Position numbers and translations under genes: made by a program. The notes below the pieces were generated by a model, which ran no database searches, was not told where the DNA came from, and saw nothing but the letters and a program-made list of their open reading frames with translations. A stretch of 5,487 nucleotides of DNA. Source: Actinomycetes bacterium. Its GTDB lineage: Bacteria; Actinomycetota; Acidimicrobiia; Acidimicrobiales; Microtrichaceae. Shown piece by piece: positions 1-5,487 of this stretch (position 1 is the stretch's first letter; each line of letters opens with the position of its first letter). The stretch covers positions 1 through 5,487 of the forward strand of contig JAFAFN010000350.1 in the NCBI GenBank assembly GCA_023423475.1, in the 5' to 3' direction.

Positions 1-1
1 C

Positions 2-577
2 GCCCGGACCTGGGCGCTCGACCTTCAGCTGCTGCCCGTCACCGACGACCCGGTCAGGACCCGTCTGTCGACCGCGGACGGGCGGGACCTGTCGTTCCAG
101 GAGTACTTCGTGCGCGAGCAGCACGGCGTCGAGGTGACGGGGGTCAGGTTCGTCGGCGCCGAGCTCGCCGGACCGGCGCCCGGAGTGCTCGAGTCCATCT
201 CCGACGCCGAGGTCGTCTGCATCGCCCCGTCGAACCCCGTGGTCTCGATCGGCCCGCTGCTCGCGGTCCCCGGTGTGCGCGATGCGCTCGTGGCGGCCCG
301 CGATCGAACGGTCGCGGTGAGTCCCATCGTCGGCGGCGCCGCGCTGAAGGGGCCCGCCGACCGACTGCTGCGAGAGCTCGGCCACGAGTCCAGCGTCGTG
401 GGCATCGCCCGCTGGTACGCGCCGCTCGCGTCGGCCCTGGTCATCGACGAGGTCGATGCGCAGCTCGCCGACCAGGTCGAGGCCGAGGGCATCCGCTGCA
501 TCGTCGCACCCTCGGTGATGGTCGACCTCAACGCCGCGACAGGGCTCGCCGAGACCTGCATCGGAGCAGTGCGATGA
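2..577 (+). CDS. cofD: CofD / FbiA, phospholactyl-type transferase of F420 synthesis (3' part, start outside window)
   Basis: This enzyme transfers the phospholactate or phosphoenolpyruvate moiety from its GDP-activated (LPPG/EPPG) form to the deazaflavin FO, giving F420-0 or dehydro-F420-0. It acts in the cytoplasm. The 191 visible codons are roughly the C-terminal 60% of a family usually 310-330 residues long. Family signatures, numbered within the fragment, are LLPVTDDPVRTRL (10-22), FQEYFV (32-37), IAPSNPVVSIGPLLAVPGVR (74-93) and SPIVGGAALKGPADRLL (107-123). The following VGIARWYAPL and the late IRCIVAP stretch also fit. The frame is open from base 2 with no stop, so the gene continues upstream. 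Its TGA (575-577) overlaps the cofE ATG in an ATGA junction, which implies one operon and coupled translation. Which 3-carbon donor is used cannot be told from this fragment. Identification is firm. Confidence 0.96.
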   Translation, partial: ARTWALDLQLLPVTDDPVRTRLSTADGRDLSFQEYFVREQHGVEVTGVRFVGAELAGPAPGVLESISDAEVVCIAPSNPVVSIGPLLAVPGVRDALVAARDRTVAVSPIVGGAALKGPADRLLRELGHESSVVGIARWYAPLASALVIDEVDAQLADQVEAEGIRCIVAPSVMVDLNAATGLAETCIGAVR

Positions 578-1281
578 CCCTCGAGATCATCCCCGTCGAC
601 GGCATCCCGGAGGTGACCCGCGGCGCGGACCTCGCCGGGCTGATCGCCGACGCGATCGAGCTGCGCGACCACGACGTCGTCGTGGTCACCCAGAAGATCG
701 TCTCGAAGGCCGAGGGGGCGATGGAGGACGTCGACCCCGACGACCCGCTCAGCCACAAGCCACTCGTCGAGCGCGAATCGGTGCGCATCCTGCGCCGCCG
801 AGGCGACCTCATCATCAGCGAGACCCGCCACGGATTCGTCTGCGCCAACGCCGGCATCGACCTCTCCAACGTCGCACGGGGCCAGGCCGCGCTCCTGCCC
901 GAGGACCCCGATCGGTCCGCACGCCGCATCCGCGACGGGATCCGGGGACGACACGGCACCGACGTGGCCGTGATCGTCTCGGACACCTTCGGGCGACCCT
1001 GGCGACGGGGTGTCACCGACGTCGCGATCGGCTCGGCGGGACTGCGCGCCGTGCTCGACCTGCGCGGCACCGAGGACGCCTACGGCAGAGAGCTGCAGGT
1101 GACCGAGGTCGCGATCGTCGACGAGATCGCCGGCGCCGCCGACCTGGTCATGGGCAAGGCGACCGGGGTCCCCGTCGCCGTGGTGCGAGGCGTCGACCCC
1201 GCGGCCTTCGGGCCGGGGGCCGAGCGCTCGGGTGTGCTCGGCGACATCGTGCGATCCCCCGCCGAGGACCTGTTCCGCTGA
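574..1281 (+). CDS. cofE: CofE, F420-0:gamma-L-glutamate ligase (stand-alone)
   Basis: CofE adds glutamates through gamma-linkages to F420-0, using GTP and divalent metal in the family members studied. The protein has 235 residues. Typical blocks are VVVVTQKIVSKAEG (35-48), RHGFVCANAGIDLSN (85-99), SDTFGRPWRRGVTDVAIG (136-153) and AYGRELQVTEVAIVDEIAGA (169-188), followed by LVMGKATGVPVAVVRG (191-206). These cover the whole single-domain CofE fold. The ATG start lies inside the cofD stop (ATGA), with GGAG at 563-566 seven nt upstream. Mycobacterial FbiB is about 450 residues because a nitroreductase-like domain is fused to its C-terminus; that domain is absent here and does not follow downstream. 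If dehydro-F420-0 is the intermediate, its reductase must be encoded elsewhere. The gene ends facing the minus-strand lipoprotein gene, separated by a repeat-filled gap. Confidence 0.96.
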   Translation: MTLEIIPVDGIPEVTRGADLAGLIADAIELRDHDVVVVTQKIVSKAEGAMEDVDPDDPLSHKPLVERESVRILRRRGDLIISETRHGFVCANAGIDLSNVARGQAALLPEDPDRSARRIRDGIRGRHGTDVAVIVSDTFGRPWRRGVTDVAIGSAGLRAVLDLRGTEDAYGRELQVTEVAIVDEIAGAADLVMGKATGVPVAVVRGVDPAAFGPGAERSGVLGDIVRSPAEDLFR

Positions 1282-1286
1282 GCGGT

Positions 1287-1375
1287 CCGGTCGGTCGCCG
1301 TCGAGCAGACCCTCACTCGCCGTCGAGCAGGCCGGTCACTCGCCGTCGAGCAGACCCTCACTCGCCGTCGAGCAG
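1287..1375. repeat. Tandem repeat derived from the 3' end of the lipoprotein gene
   Basis: The 14-nt core TCGCCGTCGAGCAG occurs four times, at 1295-1308, 1317-1330, 1340-1353 and 1362-1375, with starts 22, 23 and 22 nt apart. Copies 2-4 are preceded by TCAC, so on the minus strand each reads CTGCTCGACGGCGAGTGA, which encodes Leu-Leu-Asp-Gly-Glu-stop. Copy 4 is the true end of the lipoprotein gene. There is a second level of order: 1287-1330 matches 1332-1375 at 42 of 44 positions, giving a 45-nt period. Each core contains CTCG-N4-CGAG, which could form a weak 4-bp stem on either strand. The repeat fills most of the convergent gap between the lipoprotein gene and cofE. No U-tract follows, so it is not a classic terminator. 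Confidence 0.9.
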
Positions 1376-2575
1376 GGCCGCGATCTTCTCGAACAGCTTC
1401 GTCGGCGCATGGAACGGCTCGCCGCTCGCCGAGTCGGTGATGTTCGACATGTTGACGTAGATCACGACGGTCAGGTCCCGCTCGACGTCGTGCATCACGA
1501 GCGCCTCGAACCCCATGCCTTCGCCGGTGTGGCCCCACCAGCCGTCGATCTGGCCGATCCCGAGCCCGTAGTCGTCGTACTCGGGACCTTCGTCCAACGG
1601 CGTCGCGGCCGACGTCCGGGTCTCCTGGAGCTCGGGTGAGAGCAGCGATCCGGTGGCCAGCGCCTCGCCCCACGTCGCCAGGTCCTCGACGTTCGAGATC
1701 ATCGCACCGGCGGTGTCGAACACCGAGAAGTTCACGACCTGCGGGGTGAGTGCGTCGCCGTCCATCTGGTACCCGGTTGCGTGCGGACCGTTCCAGTCGT
1801 CGACGCCGGGAGGGTAGACGGTGTGGCCGAGCTCGAGCGGCTCCAGGATGCGGGTGCGGAGCTCCTCGTCGAAGGTCGAACCGGTGACCTCCTCGATCAC
1901 CTTGCCGATCACCACGGTGTTCGTGTTCGTGTAGACGTGCTCGGCGCCCGGCTCGAACTGTGCCGGCTCCACCGCAGCGAAGCCGATGAGCTCGTCCGCG
2001 GTGAACTCGCGCAACGGATCGGCGCTGAACGCCTCGACCCACGCCTCGTTGGTGTACTCCGGCAGCCCGCTGGTCATCAGCGCCAGCTGCTCCAGGGTGA
2101 TCTCGTCGCCGTTGGGCAACCCGGGCACGAACTGCTCGACGGTGTCGTCGAGCGCGACCTTCCCCTCCTCGACGAGCTGCAGCAGGATCGTGACGGTGAA
2201 CGACTTCGTGATGCTGCGCAGGGGCCAGACCATGTCGGCGGCGACCGGCACGGGCCGCGTGACGGGTTCGACACCCGGGGTGTCACCGGCATCCGGGGTC
2301 GGGATCGACGCATCGCCGTAGACCTCGACCCAGTGGTCGTCCCCGACGAACAGGCCGACGGTGCCACCGGGTGTGCCCAGCTCGGACTCGACGAGCGCCT
2401 CGACCTTCTCCTTCAGCGCGTCGTCGAGCACGACCTCGGACGAGGCGGCCGTGGTCGTCGTGTCCTCGCCGCTCGATCCCTCCGAGGTGCACGAGGCGGC
2501 GAGCGCCGCCACGAGGGCGAGCAGCGCGACGGCAGGCCGTAGTCGACGGGTGGTCGGGACGAGGTGTCGATCCAT
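1358..2575 (-). CDS. Serine beta-lactamase-like (class C / DD-peptidase family) lipoprotein hydrolase
   Basis: This is a 405-residue member of the beta-lactamase/penicillin-binding-protein-like serine hydrolases, which includes D-alanyl-D-alanine carboxypeptidases, esterases and class C-like enzymes. A basic N-terminus and hydrophobic stretch (about 14-28) end in LAAS-Cys29, a lipobox, so the protein is probably a lipoprotein anchored outside the membrane. A Thr/Ser-rich linker follows (about 31-46). The catalytic motifs are all present and in order: S121-I-T-K124 (SxxK), Y215-T-N217 (YxN) and H349-T-G351 (the KTG equivalent). The chosen ATG places the signal peptide at the N-terminus and has GGAG (2581-2584) five nt upstream. 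The open frame continues upstream without a stop, but that part would overlap the divergent SDR gene. The substrate cannot be predicted. A true beta-lactamase is less likely than a peptidase or esterase. The last codons are repeated downstream of the stop. Confidence 0.92.
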   Translation of the reverse strand: MDRHLVPTTRRLRPAVALLALVAALAASCTSEGSSGEDTTTTAASSEVVLDDALKEKVEALVESELGTPGGTVGLFVGDDHWVEVYGDASIPTPDAGDTPGVEPVTRPVPVAADMVWPLRSITKSFTVTILLQLVEEGKVALDDTVEQFVPGLPNGDEITLEQLALMTSGLPEYTNEAWVEAFSADPLREFTADELIGFAAVEPAQFEPGAEHVYTNTNTVVIGKVIEEVTGSTFDEELRTRILEPLELGHTVYPPGVDDWNGPHATGYQMDGDALTPQVVNFSVFDTAGAMISNVEDLATWGEALATGSLLSPELQETRTSAATPLDEGPEYDDYGLGIGQIDGWWGHTGEGMGFEALVMHDVERDLTVVIYVNMSNITDSASGEPFHAPTKLFEKIAALLDGE

Positions 2576-2669
2576 GAGGTCTCCATCGGCGTCTGAGCGA
2601 CGAACTTGCGCGTTCACCGCACGGCGCCGGCCGCCGGTTGGCCTGCCCGCGACGGTAGCTTCGCGGTCC
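2576..2669. promoter_or_regulatory. Divergent intergenic region between lipoprotein and SDR genes
   Basis: These 94 nt separate two divergently transcribed genes and should hold both promoters. On the minus-strand side the only clear signal is the GGAG ribosome binding site at 2581-2584. On the plus-strand side TAGCTT (2656-2661) fits the actinobacterial -10 pattern TANNNT. It sits 8 nt before the ATG at 2670, the spacing expected for a leaderless transcript starting at or near that A. No convincing -35 lies at the usual distance (TTGGCC at 2638-2643 is too close), and there is no Shine-Dalgarno sequence before the SDR start. No inverted-repeat operator stands out. The promoter assignment is an inference. 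Confidence 0.35.
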
Positions 2670-3557
2670 ATGGCCCGCTCCGCACCCGTCGCCCCCGTCC
2701 CGTCCATGGAGGACCGCACCGTCGTCATCACCGGAGGGAACTCCGGCATCGGACTCGAGACCTCGGTCGCCCTGGCCGGTGCCGGCGCACGCCTCGTGCT
2801 CGGCTGCCGCAACCCCGACAAGGCCGAGGCCGCCGTGGCCGAGATCCGCCGCCGCAGCGGCAACGAGTCCGTCGAGAGCCGACCGCTCGACCTGGCGGAC
2901 CTGACCACCGTCCGCACCTTCGCCGACTCGCTGTCCGACCTCGACCGGATCGACGTGCTGATCAACAACGCAGGACTGATCCTGGGTGAGCGCACCATGT
3001 CGGCACAGGGCTACGAGGCGACGTTCGCGACGAACCACCTCGGGCCGTTCCTGCTCACCGGTCTGCTCGACGAGCAGCTCCGCGCCGCGGATCGGGCTCG
3101 CATCATCAACGTGGCCTCGTTCGCCCACACGATGGCGCCGACGGGCATCCAGTGGTCCCAGGTCGAACGCCGGCCCCGGTACCAGGGCTGGACGGTCTAC
3201 GGACAGTCGAAGCTCGCCAACATCCTGCACGCCAGGGCACTCGCCGCCCGCTACGAGGACAGCGGCGTCGTGGCGCACTCTCTGCACCCCGGCAGCATCC
3301 GCTCCGGGTTCGGCCAGGACGGCGACCTGCACGGCTTCAGCGACCGACTGCTCAAGATCGGGGCGTTCGTGCTGATCAGCCCCGAAGAGGGCTCACGCAC
3401 GTCGGTGCACCTCGCCTCGTCCCCCGACGCGCTGACCAGCTCCGGTGACTACTGGGTGCGTGCCCGACGCTCCCGCCCCGCCCCGTGGGGTCGGGACGAC
3501 GCCCAGGCCGAGAAGCTCTGGGCCACCAGCGAGCGGATGATCTCGGCGGTCAGCTAG
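2670..3557 (+). CDS. Short-chain dehydrogenase/reductase, retinol dehydrogenase/WWOX-like
   Basis: This 295-residue NAD(P)-dependent oxidoreductase has the full SDR signature: TGGNSGIG (21-28) for nucleotide binding, N99-NAG (NNAG), a structural N122 in TNHLG, catalytic S150 (NVAS), Y177-G-Q-S-K181 (YxxxK) and HPGSIRSG (206-213). Arg47 after strand beta-2 (GCRN) suggests NADP(H) preference. The NHLGPFLLT stretch, the long insert before YGQSKLANILHARAL and the HPG motif are typical of the retinol dehydrogenase 11-14/WWOX-like group. In bacteria these act on varied lipophilic or unknown carbonyl substrates. The start is uncertain: ATG 2670 (295 aa) and ATG 2706 (283 aa) both sit in GTCCATGG and neither has a Shine-Dalgarno. 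I chose 2670 because a possible -10 fits a leaderless start there. The gene faces the next SDR gene tail to tail, 20 nt apart. It is probably monocistronic. Confidence 0.92.
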   Translation: MARSAPVAPVPSMEDRTVVITGGNSGIGLETSVALAGAGARLVLGCRNPDKAEAAVAEIRRRSGNESVESRPLDLADLTTVRTFADSLSDLDRIDVLINNAGLILGERTMSAQGYEATFATNHLGPFLLTGLLDEQLRAADRARIINVASFAHTMAPTGIQWSQVERRPRYQGWTVYGQSKLANILHARALAARYEDSGVVAHSLHPGSIRSGFGQDGDLHGFSDRLLKIGAFVLISPEEGSRTSVHLASSPDALTSSGDYWVRARRSRPAPWGRDDAQAEKLWATSERMISAVS

Positions 3558-3577
3558 GCCCCCACCAGCTCAGGCCG

Positions 3578-4327
3578 CTAGGCCAGGGTCCCGCCGTCGA
3601 CGCGCAGGACCTCGCCGTTGACGTGCGCGCCGTCGGCCGACGCCACGTACGCCACCGCCGACGCGATCTGCTCGGGGCCACGCATGCGGTCCAGCGGCAT
3701 GATCCGGTTGATCAGCCTCGGGTCGGCGCCCTCCGGCACCTCGAAGGCGTTCTGGATGGGCGTCTCGATCGACCCGGGGGCGATCGCGTTGCAGCGCACA
3801 CCTTGCTTGCCGAACTCGACGGCGAGGGTCAGCGACAGCGCGAGCACGCCGCCCTTGGACGCCGAGTAGGACGAGGTCCACGGGTGACCCGCGAGCGCTG
3901 CGGTCGACGCGATGTTGACGATGTTGCCGCCCGACTCGAGCAGGTGGGGCATCGCATCTCGGCACATCAGGAACGTGCCGGTCAGGTTGACCGAGATGAT
4001 CCGGTTCCAGTCGTCGAGCGTCGTCAGGCGGAAGTCCTTGAACTGCAGGATGCCGGCGACGTTGCACAGCACGTCGATCCGTCCGTGTTCGGCGACCGTG
4101 GTCGAGATGACCTCGGCGACCGACGCCTCGTCCGCGACGTCCGACACGAGCGTCGTGACCGGATGGCCGTGCGCTGCGCAGGTCGCAGCCGTCTCGGCGA
4201 GGCCCTCGGCGTTGACGTCGGTGAGCACCAGCGACGCCCCCTCGGCGGCGAGTCGAGCGGCGGTCGCCCGTCCGATGCCAGATGCGGCACCCGTGATGAG
4301 GACCACGGTGTCGTCGAAGCGCTCCAC
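3578..4327 (-). CDS. Classical short-chain dehydrogenase/reductase
   Basis: This is a 249-residue cytoplasmic SDR oxidoreductase, a normal length for the classical subfamily. Motifs are TGAASGIG (12-19), D37 at the end of strand beta-2 (LTDVN, favouring NAD over NADP), D63 (SDVAD), NVAG (89-92), N114, catalytic S141, Y154-SAS-K158, PGSIETP (184-190) and a C-terminal NGEVLRVDGG (237-246). This architecture is shared by FabG-like 3-ketoacyl reductases, glucose/3-alpha-hydroxysteroid dehydrogenases and similar enzymes, so the substrate cannot be named. The start is a GTG 1 nt after the TGA of the epimerase gene, with GGAAG (4338-4342) ten nt upstream. A longer frame to 4417 exists, but it would overlap the epimerase by about 90 nt and add residues foreign to the fold. 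Tight spacing makes it the last gene of the minus-strand sugar-nucleotide operon, although a role in sugar metabolism is only inferred. Confidence 0.93.
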   Translation of the reverse strand: MERFDDTVVLITGAASGIGRATAARLAAEGASLVLTDVNAEGLAETAATCAAHGHPVTTLVSDVADEASVAEVISTTVAEHGRIDVLCNVAGILQFKDFRLTTLDDWNRIISVNLTGTFLMCRDAMPHLLESGGNIVNIASTAALAGHPWTSSYSASKGGVLALSLTLAVEFGKQGVRCNAIAPGSIETPIQNAFEVPEGADPRLINRIMPLDRMRGPEQIASAVAYVASADGAHVNGEVLRVDGGTLA

Positions 4328-4328
4328 G

Positions 4329-5276
4329 TCAGGCCTGCTTCCGGAAGTAGTCGAGCACCGCGGCGGTGCCCTCGGCGAGCTCGGTGAACGGCTTCCAGCC
4401 CAGGTGCAGCTCCGCACGCGAGGCGTCCAGGCATGACCGGTCGAGCTCGCCGTGACGGGCCGGTGCGTACTCCGGTCCGTCCGCGACGCCCGCGTTGTCG
4501 GCCATCGCCCGGTAGAGCGCGTTCACCGACGTCTCGACGCCCGTGCCGATGTTGCACAGCAGTCCGCTGCCGCGATCGGCCGCCCGGACGAACGCGTCGG
4601 CGACGTCGTCGACGTAGACGTAGTCACGGGTCTGCTCACCGGTGCCGAACACCTTGCACGGCTCGCCGGCCAGGAGCTTGCCGGCGAAGATCGCGACGAC
4701 ACCGGCCTCGCCGTGGGGGTCCTGCCGAGGCCCGTACACGTTGGCCAGCGCGAGCGACGTGTACTCGAGCTGGTGCAGCTCGCGGTACGAGTTGAGGTAG
4801 TCCGTCGCGACCTTCTTCGAGACGCCGTACGGGGCGACGGGACGCTGCTCGTGCGACTCGGTGACCGGCAGGTCCTCGGGGTCGACGTTGCCGTAGATCG
4901 TGCCGCCCGACGAGGCGAAGACGACCTTCCGGGCACCTGCCCGACGAGCACCCTCGAACACGTTGAGCGCGCCGATGACGTTGATGCTCGCGTCGAGCGC
5001 GGGGTCGTCGACGGAGACCCTGACGTCGATCTGCGCCGCCAGGTGGAAGACGACCTCCGGGGCGCGCCGCTCGATCAGCTCGGACACCGTCGGATCGCAG
5101 ATGTCCATCTGGTGGAACGAGAAGTCGTGGTCGCGGTTCGAACGCGCGTCCGCCAGGTTCGCCAGCCGACCGCTCGACAGGTTGTCGATGACCTCGACCG
5201 AGTGCCCCTCGGCGAGGAGTCGATCCACCAGGTTCGACCCGATGAAACCGGCGCCGCCGGTGACCAGTGCTCTCAT
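4329..5276 (-). CDS. galE: UDP-glucose 4-epimerase-type NAD-dependent sugar epimerase (GalE1-like)
   Basis: This 315-residue extended SDR most likely interconverts UDP-glucose and UDP-galactose, or a related NDP-sugar pair, supplying sugars for cell-wall or surface glycans. The sequence shows TGGAGFIG (6-13), D31 for the NAD ribose, HLAAQIDVRVSV (78-89), the SSGGTIYG active-site strand (122-129), Y150-GVS-K154 (YxxxK), ANVYGPRQDPHGEAGVVAIF (178-197), TRDYVYVDDVADAFVRA (216-232) and a late RSCLD (280-284). From memory, these blocks and the length match the mycobacterial GalE1 (Rv3634c) group very well. The actinobacterial SSGGT motif replaces the SSSAT of E. coli GalE, so the general acid/base partner is probably Ser123 or Thr126 with Tyr150. 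Other NDP-sugar epimerases or dehydratases share the fold, so specificity is not proven. ATG 5276 has a strong AGGGGG (5285-5290) eight nt upstream. The gene lies 28 nt after the pyrophosphorylase gene and 1 nt before the SDR gene. Confidence 0.93.
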   Translation of the reverse strand: MRALVTGGAGFIGSNLVDRLLAEGHSVEVIDNLSSGRLANLADARSNRDHDFSFHQMDICDPTVSELIERRAPEVVFHLAAQIDVRVSVDDPALDASINVIGALNVFEGARRAGARKVVFASSGGTIYGNVDPEDLPVTESHEQRPVAPYGVSKKVATDYLNSYRELHQLEYTSLALANVYGPRQDPHGEAGVVAIFAGKLLAGEPCKVFGTGEQTRDYVYVDDVADAFVRAADRGSGLLCNIGTGVETSVNALYRAMADNAGVADGPEYAPARHGELDRSCLDASRAELHLGWKPFTELAEGTAAVLDYFRKQA

Positions 5277-5284
5277 GTGCTGTG

Positions 5285-5290
5285 CCCCCT
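5285..5290 (-). promoter_or_regulatory. Ribosome binding site of the epimerase gene
   Basis: AGGGGG on the minus strand lies 8 nt before the ATG at 5276. It is the strongest Shine-Dalgarno-like sequence in the window and it fixes the epimerase start. It sits inside the 28-nt gap after the upstream pyrophosphorylase gene, so that gap holds a ribosome binding site and has little room for a separate promoter. Confidence 0.7.
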
Positions 5291-5304
5291 GTGTCGTTCC
5301 GCCG

Positions 5305-5487
5305 TCACCAGGTGTCGGGACCCGGGAAGCGCTCCCCCACCGACCTGGTCCCCGCAGGGACGTCCTGGTCGAAACCGACCACGGTCAGCTCGGACAGCTC
5401 GCTCGACGCGCCGACCGACGACCTGGCCCCGACGACCGATCGTTCGATCCGGGCGCCGGATGCGACACGCACGCCGGGCATGAGCAC
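5305..5487 (-). CDS. C-terminal end of a nucleotide-sugar pyrophosphorylase (left-handed beta-helix), 5' part outside window
   Basis: Sixty codons plus stop are visible, open through the window edge. The residues form imperfect hexapeptide repeats: PGVRVASGARIERSVVGARS, then SVGASS, ELSELT, VVGFDQ and DVPAGT, ending in PGPDTW. Such left-handed beta-helix turns close many sugar-1-phosphate nucleotidylyltransferases (mannose-1-phosphate guanylyltransferase, glucose-1-phosphate thymidylyl- or uridylyltransferase-like, GlmU). IERSVVGARSSVG resembles the RIERSVIG type of segment in mycobacterial ManB. The downstream epimerase gene supports a sugar-nucleotide role. A GTG and an ATG lie at the very edge, but a 60-residue protein made only of half a helix is unlikely, so I read it as a partial gene. 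The catalytic domain is not visible, so the nucleotide and sugar cannot be assigned; ManB (GDP-mannose synthesis) is the best guess from synteny. Confidence 0.75.
   Translation of the reverse strand: MLMPGVRVASGARIERSVVGARSSVGASSELSELTVVGFDQDVPAGTRSVGERFPGPDTW

Noticed and set aside
25..954. Long minus-strand open frame opposite cofD and cofE
   Set aside because: It is antisense to two clearly recognised genes, has a low-complexity Ala/Ser/Arg/Asp composition with no motif, and is a usual by-product of very high GC content.
1282..1357. Rho-independent terminator for cofE or the lipoprotein gene
   Set aside because: The possible stems are only about 4 bp and no T-tract follows on either strand.
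1295..1375. Short CRISPR-like array
   Set aside because: The repeats are 14-18 nt and the spacing sequences are only 4-9 nt and partly identical to one another. They derive from the adjacent gene tail, and no cas genes are near.
2361..2669. Upstream starts for the plus-strand SDR, including ATG 2574, which overlaps the ATG of the lipoprotein gene
   Set aside because: The added residues are antisense to the lipoprotein gene or lie in the divergent gap, and do not belong to the SDR fold, which begins near the Val-Val-Ile-Thr-Gly-Gly motif.
2576..2998. N-terminal extension of the lipoprotein gene to 2998
   Set aside because: The extension would bury the signal peptide and lipobox inside the protein and overlap the start of the divergent SDR. 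The ATG at 2575 has a good ribosome binding site.
3485..5483. Long plus-strand open frames (3485-4387 and 4452-5483) opposite the SDR and epimerase genes
   Set aside because: Their translations are Arg/Val/Asp-rich with no recognisable domain, while the minus strand carries intact enzymes over the same bases.
1..5487. A new defence system, biosynthetic cluster or mobile element
   Set aside because: All sizeable genes match known housekeeping or metabolic families. There are no transposase, integrase, nuclease or attachment-site signals, and base composition is uniformly GC-rich.

Overview
The window is about 5.5 kb of very GC-rich DNA. It encodes the coenzyme F420 enzymes CofD and CofE and a GalE that closely resembles the mycobacterial type. 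Together these suggest a high-GC actinobacterium, possibly from the Acidimicrobiia or a related environmental lineage. The phylum is well supported; the class is a guess. No mobile element, CRISPR array, rRNA or tRNA was seen, and nearly all of the DNA is covered by ordinary genes.

Layout. (1) Bases 1-1281, plus strand: the 3' part of cofD overlaps cofE by 4 nt. These enzymes carry out the last F420 assembly steps, transferring the phospholactyl-type side chain to the deazaflavin and then adding glutamates. (2) Bases 1282-1357: a short convergent gap filled with degenerate copies of the last bases of the next gene, including its stop codon. (3) Bases 1358-2575, minus strand: an exported lipoprotein of the serine beta-lactamase-like (class C / DD-peptidase) family. 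(4) Bases 2576-2669: a divergent gap with a possible leaderless promoter. (5) Bases 2670-3557, plus strand: a short-chain dehydrogenase/reductase (SDR) of the retinol-dehydrogenase/WWOX-like type. (6) Bases 3578-5487, minus strand: an apparent operon, read from right to left. It holds the C-terminal end of a nucleotide-sugar pyrophosphorylase, a GalE-type epimerase, and a classical SDR that starts 1 nt after the epimerase stop.

How the genes fit together. CofD and CofE work in one pathway and are translationally coupled. The right-hand minus-strand operon probably supplies activated sugars for cell-wall or surface glycans; its last SDR may or may not act in that pathway. The lipoprotein and the plus-strand SDR are single genes with no clear partner here. 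Having cofD-cofE converge on a sugar-nucleotide operon resembles the mycobacterial fbiA-fbiB ... manB neighbourhood, with different genes in between.

I see no convincing new biological system. The oddest sequence feature is the stop-codon-bearing tandem repeat at 1287-1375.
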